The notes under the pieces: model-generated
Databases searched by the model: none
Seen by the model: only the letters and a program-made list of their open reading frames with translations
What the model was told of the DNA's origin: nothing
IMG/VR virus record: IMGVR_UViG_3300032238_001228
Coordinates: 1-34,149 of that record
Direction: 5' to 3' (one strand)
From: a virus
Length of the DNA stretch: 34,149 nt
Position numbers and translations under genes: made by a program
Part shown: piece by piece, positions 15,593 through 23,208 of the stretch
How the letters are laid out: each line of letters starts with the position of its first letter
Position numbering within the stretch: the first letter of the stretch is position 1

Positions 15593-15976
15593 TTAGCCTC
15601 TAAATAATTCCGTAATTCTTTCAACCATCTTTTCAAAATGCTTCATAATAAAACGCATAAAGAAAGGACGAGCAGCCATCTTTGGAGTACCAAACTCTAA
15701 TAAATATGCTTTCTTATCACTTGCTTTAATAATGAATTTATTTTTTTGAAGTTTTCTCCAAGATAAACTTTTAATCAAACTTCCACTTTGAACTGCAGGA
15801 CTTTCACCTGGACCTGATGATCTTTTCTTACCAAAATGAGTTTCTCCAGATTTACTCGTGTTCATATCTTTCTTGATGTCTTTTATTGTTTGCTCTAATT
15901 CGCTTTCAATAATTCCATCAATTTTAGATATATTTGCTAATACTTTATTATTAACACGATACTCTGAAGTTATCAT
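15593..15976 (-). CDS. HK97 gp10-like neck / tail completion protein
   Basis: A 127-aa protein. SGSLIKSLSWRK (about 65-76), YLLEFGTPKMAARPFF (about 91-106) and a C-terminal amphipathic helix are characteristic of the HK97 gp10 family, which joins head to tail. Its stop is two bases before the tail terminator start region. Its start overlaps the stop of the 237-aa adhesin-like protein by one base. In standard genomes it would directly follow head closure; here five genes intervene. Confidence 0.8.
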   Translation of the reverse strand: MITSEYRVNNKVLANISKIDGIIESELEQTIKDIKKDMNTSKSGETHFGKKRSSGPGESPAVQSGSLIKSLSWRKLQKNKFIIKASDKKAYLLEFGTPKMAARPFFMRFIMKHFEKMVERITELFRG

Positions 15977-16689
15977 TAAAGAGCCTTGACTTTAAGTTGC
16001 AAAGGTCCAAAACTTACACTATCACTTGCTCCAACCCTATTTACATAAACATTATATGTACCAGCAGTAGCAGTAACAGCAGATGTTAAATTAAATGACA
16101 ATTCACCGTTAGCATCAAACTGTATTGTTGGTGTGTAAGTAGTAATTAATGTATTTGCTACATCATATACTTTTATAGAACAAGTACGACCACCTATTGC
16201 GATTGGAGCATTAAAAGCATCTACTGTTTGAATATTTACTGTTAATGCTGAACCTACATAAACATCTAATTTTTCATCATTTACTACTTGGTCTGATAGT
16301 AATTTATAAGCAGGTGTAGCAATTTGATTTTGACTTACAATGCCACCAAGTTGCATAAAGAAATAAGCAGTAGAAGATGCTGAAAAACCATGGAAACTAA
16401 TCATTACTTGATCAGATCCAGTTGCTAATGCTACATTTGGGATGTCAAATCTATAAAGACCAGGACAGTTAGTAGAATCAATTTCTACAAAACCACCACT
16501 AACATAAGTTCCTGTAACAGTTTGAGTTGCAAGTGTTATTGCTACAGGAGCTGCCCCTGGACGAGTGTATCTAACTACTAATCCTGCAGTATTCCACGCA
16601 AGACCAGTTACTGGGTTGTTGTTATTTGCTCTAATTTCAAACAAAACTGTTTCACTGGTACTACCAGCTGGCATAATGTGATAGTTCAT
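15976..16689 (-). CDS. Beta-sandwich virion protein (adhesin/fibre-like), 237 aa
   Basis: Two predicted beta-sandwich units. Residues about 5-120 resemble the N-terminal domain of many phage fibre and head-decoration proteins (PAGSTSETVLFEIRANN, then LVVRYTRPGAAPV and CPGLYRFDIP). Residues about 150-237 are an Ig-like unit (IQTVDAFNAPIAIGGRTCS, YNVYVNRVG). The second unit is similar in layout to the C-terminal domain of the 717-aa neighbour. Its start overlaps the neighbour's stop. Probably a virion surface or assembly partner of the 717-aa fibre; this is inference from composition and pairing. Confidence 0.6.
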   Translation of the reverse strand: MNYHIMPAGSTSETVLFEIRANNNNPVTGLAWNTAGLVVRYTRPGAAPVAITLATQTVTGTYVSGGFVEIDSTNCPGLYRFDIPNVALATGSDQVMISFHGFSASSTAYFFMQLGGIVSQNQIATPAYKLLSDQVVNDEKLDVYVGSALTVNIQTVDAFNAPIAIGGRTCSIKVYDVANTLITTYTPTIQFDANGELSFNLTSAVTATAGTYNVYVNRVGASDSVSFGPLQLKVKAL

Positions 16690-18842
16690 TATAATTTAAC
16701 CTCTATTAGTAATCCACCATATATAGTGTCAGCAACTCCATCATTGATAACAAGCATTGTTTTGTAAGTACCAGTTACATTTGTAGTAGTTGTATCTATA
16801 GTGAAACTTACAAGACCACCATTTGCATAATCAACTGTTCCAGCGTATGTGGCAACTAATGTACTACTTATATCGTAAATTTTAACTGTATGAGTGTATG
16901 CAGGATTTAGTGGCATATTCTCTTCATTTTCATCTACAACTGATAATTGGATGCTTCTGTTATCACCTTTAATTAAATCAAGAATATTATTAGTACCTGT
17001 ATCAACTGAAGATACTTTAAAAGGTCCTTGCTTAATAATAACACCACCACCAGAACCAGTTCCACCAGCAGTACTTACACGAGAATCTAAATAATAACCA
17101 AATGTACCAGCAGCAGGAATACCACCAGTTGGAGATGCTGTTGCTCTTGATTGATTCCAGAGAGCTTGCATGATTTGTGTGGTAGTTGGAGGAACAGTAT
17201 ATGTAAATGAGGCCATCCTTGAAGTTATAGTGTCATTCAGGTTAGTACCTAATACATAGCCAGCCTGACCAACTGTAAATGTAGAAGGAACAGTTTGTTG
17301 CCATATTTGAGCAACAGTAGGAGCAGCAGTATATGAAGAACTTGCAAGTCTTGTACTTATTTGAGCATCTACATTTGTTTTGAGTTGTAAGCCAATACTA
17401 TTAGTTGTAGTAATATTAGATACAAGATGATTCCAGATAGTAGAAGGATCACTTATTGATCCCACTGATCCAGTAACAGACCCAACACTTCCTGCAACAC
17501 TACCTCCCACGCTTCCAACCACATTATTAACTGAACCATTTACATTGCCTCCTAAATTACCCACAACGGAGGCGACACTGCCACTAACATTTCCAGTTAC
17601 AGAACCAACGGAACCAGATAAATTTCCAGTGATGTTTCCAGTCATATTAAATGTTTGAGTGGATGCAAGACTGAAGTTGGCCTTATCAGTTAATGCTCTC
17701 GTAGCATAAGACCAAACTAACGCATCTGTTAATGTTGATCTTGAAGAAACAGTTGTATCAAGTCTGTTAGCAAGTATGTTTCCAGCTGTATTAACTGCAT
17801 AGGATCCTGGAAGTACTGTAGCCCAAGGATCTCCTGCAGACGAGGCTGAATTCAATTTAGCTGCAGCAGAACCAACTCCAAAACTACCTGGAATTGGTTC
17901 AGTCCAAACTTGTGTTGATATAGAAGCAGCTGTTGGAGGTGTAGTATATCCACTTGTTGCTAATCTTGATGAAATTGTAGTGTCAATATTAGTTTTAAGT
18001 TGAAGTCCAATACTTGATGCAGTTGTTACGTTTGCTGCAAGTACATCCCAAACTGATTGGCTTGTGATATCGTTAAAACCAGTAATTCCAGTACCCTTGG
18101 ATAAAACTATATTAGTTCCAGCAGACAAAGTACGAGTAGTAGCAGCCCAAACGTCAGTAGCAGCAATATCATTGAACCCAGTAATACCAGTTCCTTTAGC
18201 CAGTATAATATTAGTACCAGCTGTAAGAGTTCTTGTACCTGCTGCCCATACATTTGTTGCTGATCCTTGATTTAAAATATTGCCAGCTTGTGTGGCGGTA
18301 TAGGACCCTGGAAGAGTTTCACTCCATACTTGAGTAGCGATAGCTGCTGCTGTTGGAGGAGCTGTTGCTAATGAATATCCAGTTTTATCACTAACGGTTC
18401 CTGCTGTAACTGCTCCAGAAGCCAAAGCAATTTGTCCTGTACCTGAACCGACAGTAGGTATAGCGCCAGCAGAACCAGTAGCCACAGCAGGCAAGGCAGT
18501 AAGCCCAAGATTCGTGATTGCATAAGCATCATATGCCATGACCTGTATTACAGCATTAAATTGGCGACAGTTGGTACTTTGAACATTAACATTAATAACA
18601 CCAAGAGTTCCAACTTCGGCAGCAGTTAATTCTAAATAATAACAACCTGATGCTGATTGTCCAGCAGCAAGTGTTTCTAATGTTACAGCATTAGTTGTAG
18701 CAGTAAATGTACCACCATTAACGCTAATATAAGCAGCAGGAGAAGTAGGTGTAGTAGGTGTAAATCCATCAGTAGAACTTACAAATAATACAGGAATTCT
18801 ACGTCTTGCAGCTGTTGCTTCACTTTGTTTGATTTGATACAT
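16689..18842 (-). CDS. Large repeat-containing virion fibre, 717 aa
   Basis: A beta-rich, Ser/Thr/Ala-rich fibre-like protein. The N-terminus (about 12-105) has the domain RIPVLFVSSTDGFTP...YYLELTAAEVGTLG found in many phage structural proteins. From about 165 to 390 come repeats of the type IATQVWSETLPGSYTATQAG and VWAAGTRTLTAGTNI, including a near-perfect internal duplication (GTGITGFNDI twice). Residues about 397-461 form a glycine/valine/serine repeat (GSVGSVTGNVSGSVASV), a likely trimeric beta-helix shaft. The C-terminus (about 625-717) is an Ig-like unit. TTGAGG precedes the ATG. Location near head-neck genes suggests a head or neck fibre rather than a tail-tip fibre. Confidence 0.72.
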   Translation of the reverse strand: MYQIKQSEATAARRRIPVLFVSSTDGFTPTTPTSPAAYISVNGGTFTATTNAVTLETLAAGQSASGCYYLELTAAEVGTLGVINVNVQSTNCRQFNAVIQVMAYDAYAITNLGLTALPAVATGSAGAIPTVGSGTGQIALASGAVTAGTVSDKTGYSLATAPPTAAAIATQVWSETLPGSYTATQAGNILNQGSATNVWAAGTRTLTAGTNIILAKGTGITGFNDIAATDVWAATTRTLSAGTNIVLSKGTGITGFNDITSQSVWDVLAANVTTASSIGLQLKTNIDTTISSRLATSGYTTPPTAASISTQVWTEPIPGSFGVGSAAAKLNSASSAGDPWATVLPGSYAVNTAGNILANRLDTTVSSRSTLTDALVWSYATRALTDKANFSLASTQTFNMTGNITGNLSGSVGSVTGNVSGSVASVVGNLGGNVNGSVNNVVGSVGGSVAGSVGSVTGSVGSISDPSTIWNHLVSNITTTNSIGLQLKTNVDAQISTRLASSSYTAAPTVAQIWQQTVPSTFTVGQAGYVLGTNLNDTITSRMASFTYTVPPTTTQIMQALWNQSRATASPTGGIPAAGTFGYYLDSRVSTAGGTGSGGGVIIKQGPFKVSSVDTGTNNILDLIKGDNRSIQLSVVDENEENMPLNPAYTHTVKIYDISSTLVATYAGTVDYANGGLVSFTIDTTTTNVTGTYKTMLVINDGVADTIYGGLLIEVKL

Positions 18843-18867
18843 TTAATACCTCAAATTGTTTTATCCG

Positions 18868-19932
18868 TTAAAAATCTAACTGATTAAATCCTGCTGGCAA
18901 AGAATAAACTGTAGTTCCACCTGTTTGGTCATATTGTATTTTGTCAAACAATAAATATCCTTGACAAGTATTAGAAGTTGTTTCAGTAAATGTAGTACCA
19001 TCATATTCAACAAGATTAGCTACAATTCCATTACGCAAATCAGTCATAAATGCAGAAGATAAATTTACACAAGAACGCATTAGTGGTGGTGTTCCAGAAG
19101 TACCTGAAAGCATAATATAGTATTTAGTACCAGCAATAAAATCTACTGGATTGTTAAATTCAAAATATGGAAGAGTAGAAGTAGTATTTAAGTCACCATC
19201 AACAACTGCTGTTGCTAATAATGTACCAGAAGTGTTTCTAACCCTAACTTCAAAAGTAGTACCAGTAGTTACAGTTACAAGGTTAAATTGCATACTTTTT
19301 AGTGTAAGAGTTGGATGACCAGTAGGAAGTTGAAATGTAGTACCAATTTCATTAGGAGAACTTCTTGCTGTGGAAGAACCTGATACTGGATAACATCCAT
19401 AACCGTAATATTTGCTTCCAGAATATAACCATATTCCTCCACCAGGTCTTGTACTTGCAGTTCCCCAGACACCAGAAGTACGAGTATGAGAACCTGCTAC
19501 TTTATGAAATGTATTGTTAGAACAGTTAGCTAATATACTTACGGAACCTGTATATCCACTAACAGCATTACGGATAACAATGTAGTATTGAGTTCCTTTG
19601 ACCATCGAAAATGATGTGACAGCAATATTGGCAAAACCACTTCCAGAAGATGGAGCTGTCCAAGTACCACTTGTTACAAAAGTACCATCAGGAAGTCCAG
19701 TTGTAGCATTAAAGCCTTGAATCCCGATATCAAACGTATTTGGAGATGGTGTTGTAGATATTGTATAGTTAATTATAATATTAGTAAGAGTAAAGTTTTC
19801 TGTTGGAATAAACATGGTGGCTAATCCACCGTTACTACCACCTATAACTCCATTTGCTCCACCAAAACTATTTGTAGCATATCCATCAAGAGAGATTATA
19901 AGTTTATCTGTTGGAACTGTTATTGTTGCCAT
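18868..19932 (-). CDS. Beta-sandwich virion protein, paralogue 2, 354 aa
   Basis: Shares its plan with the upstream gene: start with a short LDGYATNSFG stretch, then a jelly-roll (MFIPTENFTLTNIIINYTI...), the pattern TGLPDGTF, KGTQYYIVI, a central GGGIWLYSGSKYYG, a second jelly-roll (FQLPTGHPTLTLKSMQFN, GTKYYIMLSG). These are carbohydrate-binding-like folds by appearance. Start overlaps the stop of the paralogue by one base. Probably exposed on the virion for adhesion; no catalytic motif seen. Confidence 0.65.
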   Translation of the reverse strand: MATITVPTDKLIISLDGYATNSFGGANGVIGGSNGGLATMFIPTENFTLTNIIINYTISTTPSPNTFDIGIQGFNATTGLPDGTFVTSGTWTAPSSGSGFANIAVTSFSMVKGTQYYIVIRNAVSGYTGSVSILANCSNNTFHKVAGSHTRTSGVWGTASTRPGGGIWLYSGSKYYGYGCYPVSGSSTARSSPNEIGTTFQLPTGHPTLTLKSMQFNLVTVTTGTTFEVRVRNTSGTLLATAVVDGDLNTTSTLPYFEFNNPVDFIAGTKYYIMLSGTSGTPPLMRSCVNLSSAFMTDLRNGIVANLVEYDGTTFTETTSNTCQGYLLFDKIQYDQTGGTTVYSLPAGFNQLDF

Positions 19933-21038
19933 TAGCCTGAAAACCCTCCTGAAAACATTGGAGATGCATTAACGTATCCACCTGCTCCTCCACTCGCATT
20001 ATCAAATCTTATAGCATCAATTTCAAGGTGAAATAACATAAATGCTGTTGAAGTTTCTGTTATAGTTCCACCTGATGATCTTTCTGCATAGTTTGAACTA
20101 AATGCTCCTTGAGCTGCTGAAAGAGTATTATCATAAACAAAATTGGTCCATTGAGAAGAACCAGTAAATGTACCTGTCATTCCTAACATTAAATAATATT
20201 TTGTTCCAGGTTCAAACCAGATATCAGAACCAGTTGCATTAAAAAAATAAGCATCACCACTTGAGTTAGTAGAGTTAAGCCTATCTGTATCTTGTGTATT
20301 AAATGTATATAACAATGTTCCAGCAGCATTATAAATTTTGCTATAAAATGTCATACCTGCTGAACCAGAAGTAGAACCATTTAAACTGTTGTGAAAAGAT
20401 ATTCCTTTTACTTTTACTGCTGGATGATTAGCATTTAACGTAAAAGCAAGTCCATATTCAGTACCAACAACAGGAGTAATAACTGTTGGACTATCAGGTA
20501 CAGTTGGAGCATCAACGCTATACCATCTTGTACTACTACCAACAATTACGTTAGAACCAGTTACTCCAGAACGAGACCAGACTGATGATGTTCTTGTAGC
20601 AGATCTCCATTGACCATTATATGAAAGAGTAACAGTAAAGTTTTGATATATAGACAAAATACCAGAAAAAGAAGCATTAGGTTTAAAAACTAACCAATAA
20701 ACTTGACCTTTTGTAACTGCCACAGAGTTAGTTAAGTTAATTATAAGATTTGAAGGTGTAGCATTAACTGTTCCACTTATAGTATTTGGTGTTTGTAAAA
20801 ATGTATCTGATGGAAGATCACCAGTAGCATTACTTGCCATCAATCCTACATCAAGGTTTGTATAGCTTGTTTGAACAGTATGAGACATTATTACACGAGT
20901 AATATTTCCAGTAAATTGAGCATAAAAAGGTAATGCTAAACCACTTGTAGAAGCATTTACAGTAAAAAGGTTAGTCGATGGAAATGTTCTTTGATCAAAA
21001 CCAATTTTTAATAATGTATTAGTTGTTACAAGAGCCAT
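19932..21038 (-). CDS. Beta-sandwich virion protein, paralogue 1, 368 aa
   Basis: Paralogue of 18868-19932. Matching landmarks are TGDLPSDTF, KGQVYWLVF, FTLNANHPAVKVKGISF and GTKYYLMLGMTG. Two predicted beta-sandwich domains, a Gly-rich C-terminus (GGAGGYVNASPMFSGGFSG). It begins at the stop of the 89-aa gene (overlap of one base). Tandem duplication followed by divergence gives two related surface proteins, which may form hetero- or homomeric spikes; inference. Confidence 0.65.
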   Translation of the reverse strand: MALVTTNTLLKIGFDQRTFPSTNLFTVNASTSGLALPFYAQFTGNITRVIMSHTVQTSYTNLDVGLMASNATGDLPSDTFLQTPNTISGTVNATPSNLIINLTNSVAVTKGQVYWLVFKPNASFSGILSIYQNFTVTLSYNGQWRSATRTSSVWSRSGVTGSNVIVGSSTRWYSVDAPTVPDSPTVITPVVGTEYGLAFTLNANHPAVKVKGISFHNSLNGSTSGSAGMTFYSKIYNAAGTLLYTFNTQDTDRLNSTNSSGDAYFFNATGSDIWFEPGTKYYLMLGMTGTFTGSSQWTNFVYDNTLSAAQGAFSSNYAERSSGGTITETSTAFMLFHLEIDAIRFDNASGGAGGYVNASPMFSGGFSG

Positions 21039-21307
21039 TAAACAATCCTTACAATATTGCCATTTGGTTCAGATAAGTCAAAAATCATCTTTTTACCTGC
21101 TAATGACGCTCCACCAAAGTGAGCGCAATAACAAACAATATATTTACGCAAATTTTCAATTACTTCATTATCATATGAAACGCAATCTTGGTCTAAACTT
21201 AATTCATTAACATAAGTAAAAGCAACATTATCACTAAATGAAACAACAATCATTCCATTGTCAAGAACATCATAAGAAGCAAGACCTAATTCAAAATATT
21301 CATTCAT
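21038..21307 (-). CDS. Small protein, 89 aa, unknown
   Basis: Not recognised. Mixed beta with a Cys-containing centre (YIVCYCAHFGG) and no membrane segment. Starts by ATGA overlap with the holin-like gene's stop and ends at the start of the 368-aa protein, so it is part of the same coupled operon. Confidence 0.65.
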   Translation of the reverse strand: MNEYFELGLASYDVLDNGMIVVSFSDNVAFTYVNELSLDQDCVSYDNEVIENLRKYIVCYCAHFGGASLAGKKMIFDLSEPNGNIVRIV

Positions 21308-21624
21308 TTGTCTTTATTGCCCTCTAATTTTTGAATAATTATGTGTTCGATTTTATCCGTAATTAATTCAATAATTCTTAAACCCATACATCCAAAAAGA
21401 AAAGAAAAACCAAGTAAATATTTAGGCTCGTGAAGATTAAATACACTACCTACTATTGGTTCTGTTAAATAAACTGCAGAAGCTGTACCTGCTAATACTG
21501 CAGAAATTTGTTGAGCTCTACTTCGTTTTCTTGGATCTCTCATGACCATAATAATACTACCAAGAAGACCTGCTATAGCTTGCTGACCACTTAAAAGTAA
21601 TTCGTAATTATTATTATGTTCCAT
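21304..21624 (-). CDS. Holin-like small membrane protein
   Basis: A 106-aa protein with about three hydrophobic segments (16-28, 40-61, 68-87) separated by basic loops (RDPRKRSRAQQ) and ending in a charged tail (EGNKDK): the usual plan of phage holins that permeabilise the membrane to release lysin. It resembles holin families with the core AVLAGTASAVYLTEPI. It lies among head genes, more than 15 kb from the CHAP lysin, which is an uncommon separation. An alternative is another small virion-associated membrane protein. Confidence 0.6.
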   Translation of the reverse strand: MEHNNNYELLLSGQQAIAGLLGSIIMVMRDPRKRSRAQQISAVLAGTASAVYLTEPIVGSVFNLHEPKYLLGFSFLFGCMGLRIIELITDKIEHIIIQKLEGNKDK

Positions 21625-22004
21625 TAATCCATTCTCTCTTTTGCAGTAATTGTATTAAATAAACCATCTGTAACAGCAGTATCTACTTTAATTATTTCAA
21701 AACTTCTTTCAATGTAAGGATCATTTTTTTTATATAATTTATCAGTTGGCCTAATTAAAATATCACTTGAAATAACGATAGAGTATTCAGCATGAATATT
21801 AATACTTCCAGCATTAGGTTGAACATTAGAAGCATTATTATTTAAGATAAATCTACAAGGTACTTCTTTCCATAATCTAAAATCATTACTTACTCCACCA
21901 TATTCATCAATCACATTTTCAGAACGGTAAATTAAAAGAATATCTGTAAGATTGTATATATTAGAAGCATTTCTTAACTGATTTAAATAATTAGCATTAA
22001 TCAT
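21624..22004 (-). CDS. Head closure / head-tail joining protein
   Basis: 126 aa. The N-terminal segment DILLIYRSENVIDEYGGVSNDFRLWKEVPCRF is typical of SPP1 gp16-like stopper proteins (a 'DEYGG' loop followed by a strand ending in CR/CF), which close the head and bind the tail. Follows the connector gene with a TAATG overlap. The mid-chain NNNASNVQPNAG loop is probably the stopper-type insertion. Confidence 0.75.
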   Translation of the reverse strand: MINANYLNQLRNASNIYNLTDILLIYRSENVIDEYGGVSNDFRLWKEVPCRFILNNNASNVQPNAGSINIHAEYSIVISSDILIRPTDKLYKKNDPYIERSFEIIKVDTAVTDGLFNTITAKERMD

Positions 22005-22486
22005 TAATAAATACCTATACTTCTATATTTTTCTGCCATTTTATGGCAATGATCAAGCAATGTAGAAATTTGTAAATCTTGTTGGCCATCTTTGACATCT
22101 ACAAGGTGAGCAATTTTACTGGCTTTCATCATCCAGCCTTCTCTTGCTGCTGCTCTTACATCATAAGTTTCTACATAAGCAGCTCCAACATCACGCCATA
22201 CTAAATCTAATCCATCACTATACATTTGACCTGTATAGCCAAAATCTGGAAATAATGTTGAATCTGTAATGCTTGTTCCTGCTTTTACACACTCATATAT
22301 TCTTCCGTTTTTAATTATTGGTTGAACTCTGTCACCAACTACATAAGAAGTAGAAGCAGTCCAAACATTAGTTCTTATATGCTCATCAATCAATCCACCA
22401 AGTTCATCATTGGACAATTCAGGATAAGAATCAGCTGAAACCATCCATTGTAATTTTTTTAATGCTTCTAATCTTGTTAATGCCAT
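22004..22486 (-). CDS. Head-tail connector (gp6/gp15-like) with CBM-like insert
   Basis: 160 aa. Helical N-terminus (LTRLEALKKLQWMVSADSYP) and C-terminus (VRAAAREGWMMKASKIAHLV) match the plan of connector proteins that bind the portal. Between them, residues about 38-101 read NVWTASTSYVVGDRVQP...GRIYECVKAGTS...SDGLDLVW, the layout of a small carbohydrate-binding module (CBM5/12-like). The longer frame to 22528 is not used here; ATG 22486 has GAGAGG six bases upstream, and the frame extension runs through a TATAAA box. Confidence 0.72.
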   Translation of the reverse strand: MALTRLEALKKLQWMVSADSYPELSNDELGGLIDEHIRTNVWTASTSYVVGDRVQPIIKNGRIYECVKAGTSITDSTLFPDFGYTGQMYSDGLDLVWRDVGAAYVETYDVRAAAREGWMMKASKIAHLVDVKDGQQDLQISTLLDHCHKMAEKYRSIGIY

Positions 22487-22496
22487 AATTAACCTC

Positions 22497-22504
22497 TCAT
22501 TTAT
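22497..22504 (-). promoter_or_regulatory. Weak promoter-like site before the connector gene
   Basis: Minus-strand TACTATAAAT lies just after the terminator of the HNH cassette and ahead of the connector gene. No good -35. It could restart transcription downstream of that terminator. Confidence 0.3.
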
Positions 22505-22512
22505 AGTATCGG

Positions 22513-22545
22513 AAAAAAACAAGCCCACGGAAAACCATGGGCTTG
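22513..22545 (-). terminator. Terminator after the HNH cassette
   Basis: Stem CAAGCCCA (22520-22527) with TGGGCTTG (22538-22545), with GG/CC extension inside; a run of seven T follows on the minus strand. Lies between the HNH stop (22576) and the connector start. Confidence 0.85.
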
Positions 22546-22575
22546 CATGTACTGGCTTACAAAGTACAAATTATG

Positions 22576-23109
22576 TTATCTTGGTAAATGTTTCCAAATT
22601 CTATTATGTTTAATACCGAATATAGTTTCTCTTTTAACGCCATATTCTGGAGCAATTTTAGTTGGAGATTCACCATTGTTGCATCTTTTAATAATTTCTT
22701 GAACTTGATCTTGATTTAATTTATTTCTATATCCACAATGACCTTCTCCAAATGAATGTCTTTTAGAATCAATACTATCTTGCTTATTTTGTTTATGATT
22801 ACCAAGTTCTAAATGTTCAGGATTTACACACAATGAATCATTACATGAATGTCTAACAAGCATACCTTCTGGAATTTCACCTTTAAAAAGCATATATGAA
22901 CATCTATGAGCCCCTATATTTTTTGCATTTTTAAATGTGGAAATCCATTTAAATGATCCATATTTACCATATTTTTTATTTAAATAAGTTTCATCACTTC
23001 CACCTTTTGAATAATAAGTGGAACCTTGCCATAACCAACAACCGTTTTCTTCAATTTTAATTTTTAGCATAAATCTCTCAAGACGAGATTTGTTTGAAAT
23101 ATTTCCCAT
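22576..23109 (-). CDS. HNH homing-type endonuclease cassette
   Basis: About 177 aa. GCWLWQGS (23-30), AHRCSYMLF (67-75) and RHSCNDSLCVNPEHL (86-100) give the complete HNH set His87, Asn96, His99. The C-terminus (KLNQDQVQEIIKRCNNGESPTKIA) is a DNA-binding domain of the kind found in homing endonucleases. It sits between capsid and connector genes, which are normally adjacent, with its own -10 (23116-23121) and terminator. Start is uncertain: 23127 runs through the TATAAT, 23109 would be nearly leaderless, and ATG 23070 has GAGAG upstream. Likely a self-transmissible intruder. Confidence 0.85.
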   Translation of the reverse strand: MGNISNKSRLERFMLKIKIEENGCWLWQGSTYYSKGGSDETYLNKKYGKYGSFKWISTFKNAKNIGAHRCSYMLFKGEIPEGMLVRHSCNDSLCVNPEHLELGNHKQNKQDSIDSKRHSFGEGHCGYRNKLNQDQVQEIIKRCNNGESPTKIAPEYGVKRETIFGIKHNRIWKHLPR

Positions 23110-23115
23110 AGTATT

Positions 23116-23121
23116 ATTATA
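23116..23121 (-). promoter_or_regulatory. -10 box of the HNH cassette
   Basis: TATAAT on the minus strand directly upstream of the HNH frame and behind the capsid terminator; -35 weak (TTCTTT at 17 bases). Gives the cassette its own transcription. Confidence 0.5.
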
Positions 23122-23134
23122 CATCATGTTAGAC

Positions 23135-23173
23135 TAAAAAAGAACAAAACCTCCTTTTTTAGGGGAGGTTTTG
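23135..23173 (-). terminator. Terminator after the major capsid gene
   Basis: Stem GGAGG/CCTCC extended by AAAA/TTTT (CAAAACCTCC at 23145-23154 with GGAGGTTTTG at 23164-23173), then TTCTTTTTT on the minus strand. Would raise the molar yield of upstream capsid transcripts relative to downstream genes. Confidence 0.8.
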
Positions 23174-23208
23174 CTATTATTTATAGGAAATACTATAATT
23201 ATGTCATA

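Noticed and set aside
17458-17650. DNA repeats as a possible mobile or regulatory element
   Set aside because: They are in frame and encode the Gly/Ser/Val fibre repeat of the 717-aa protein.
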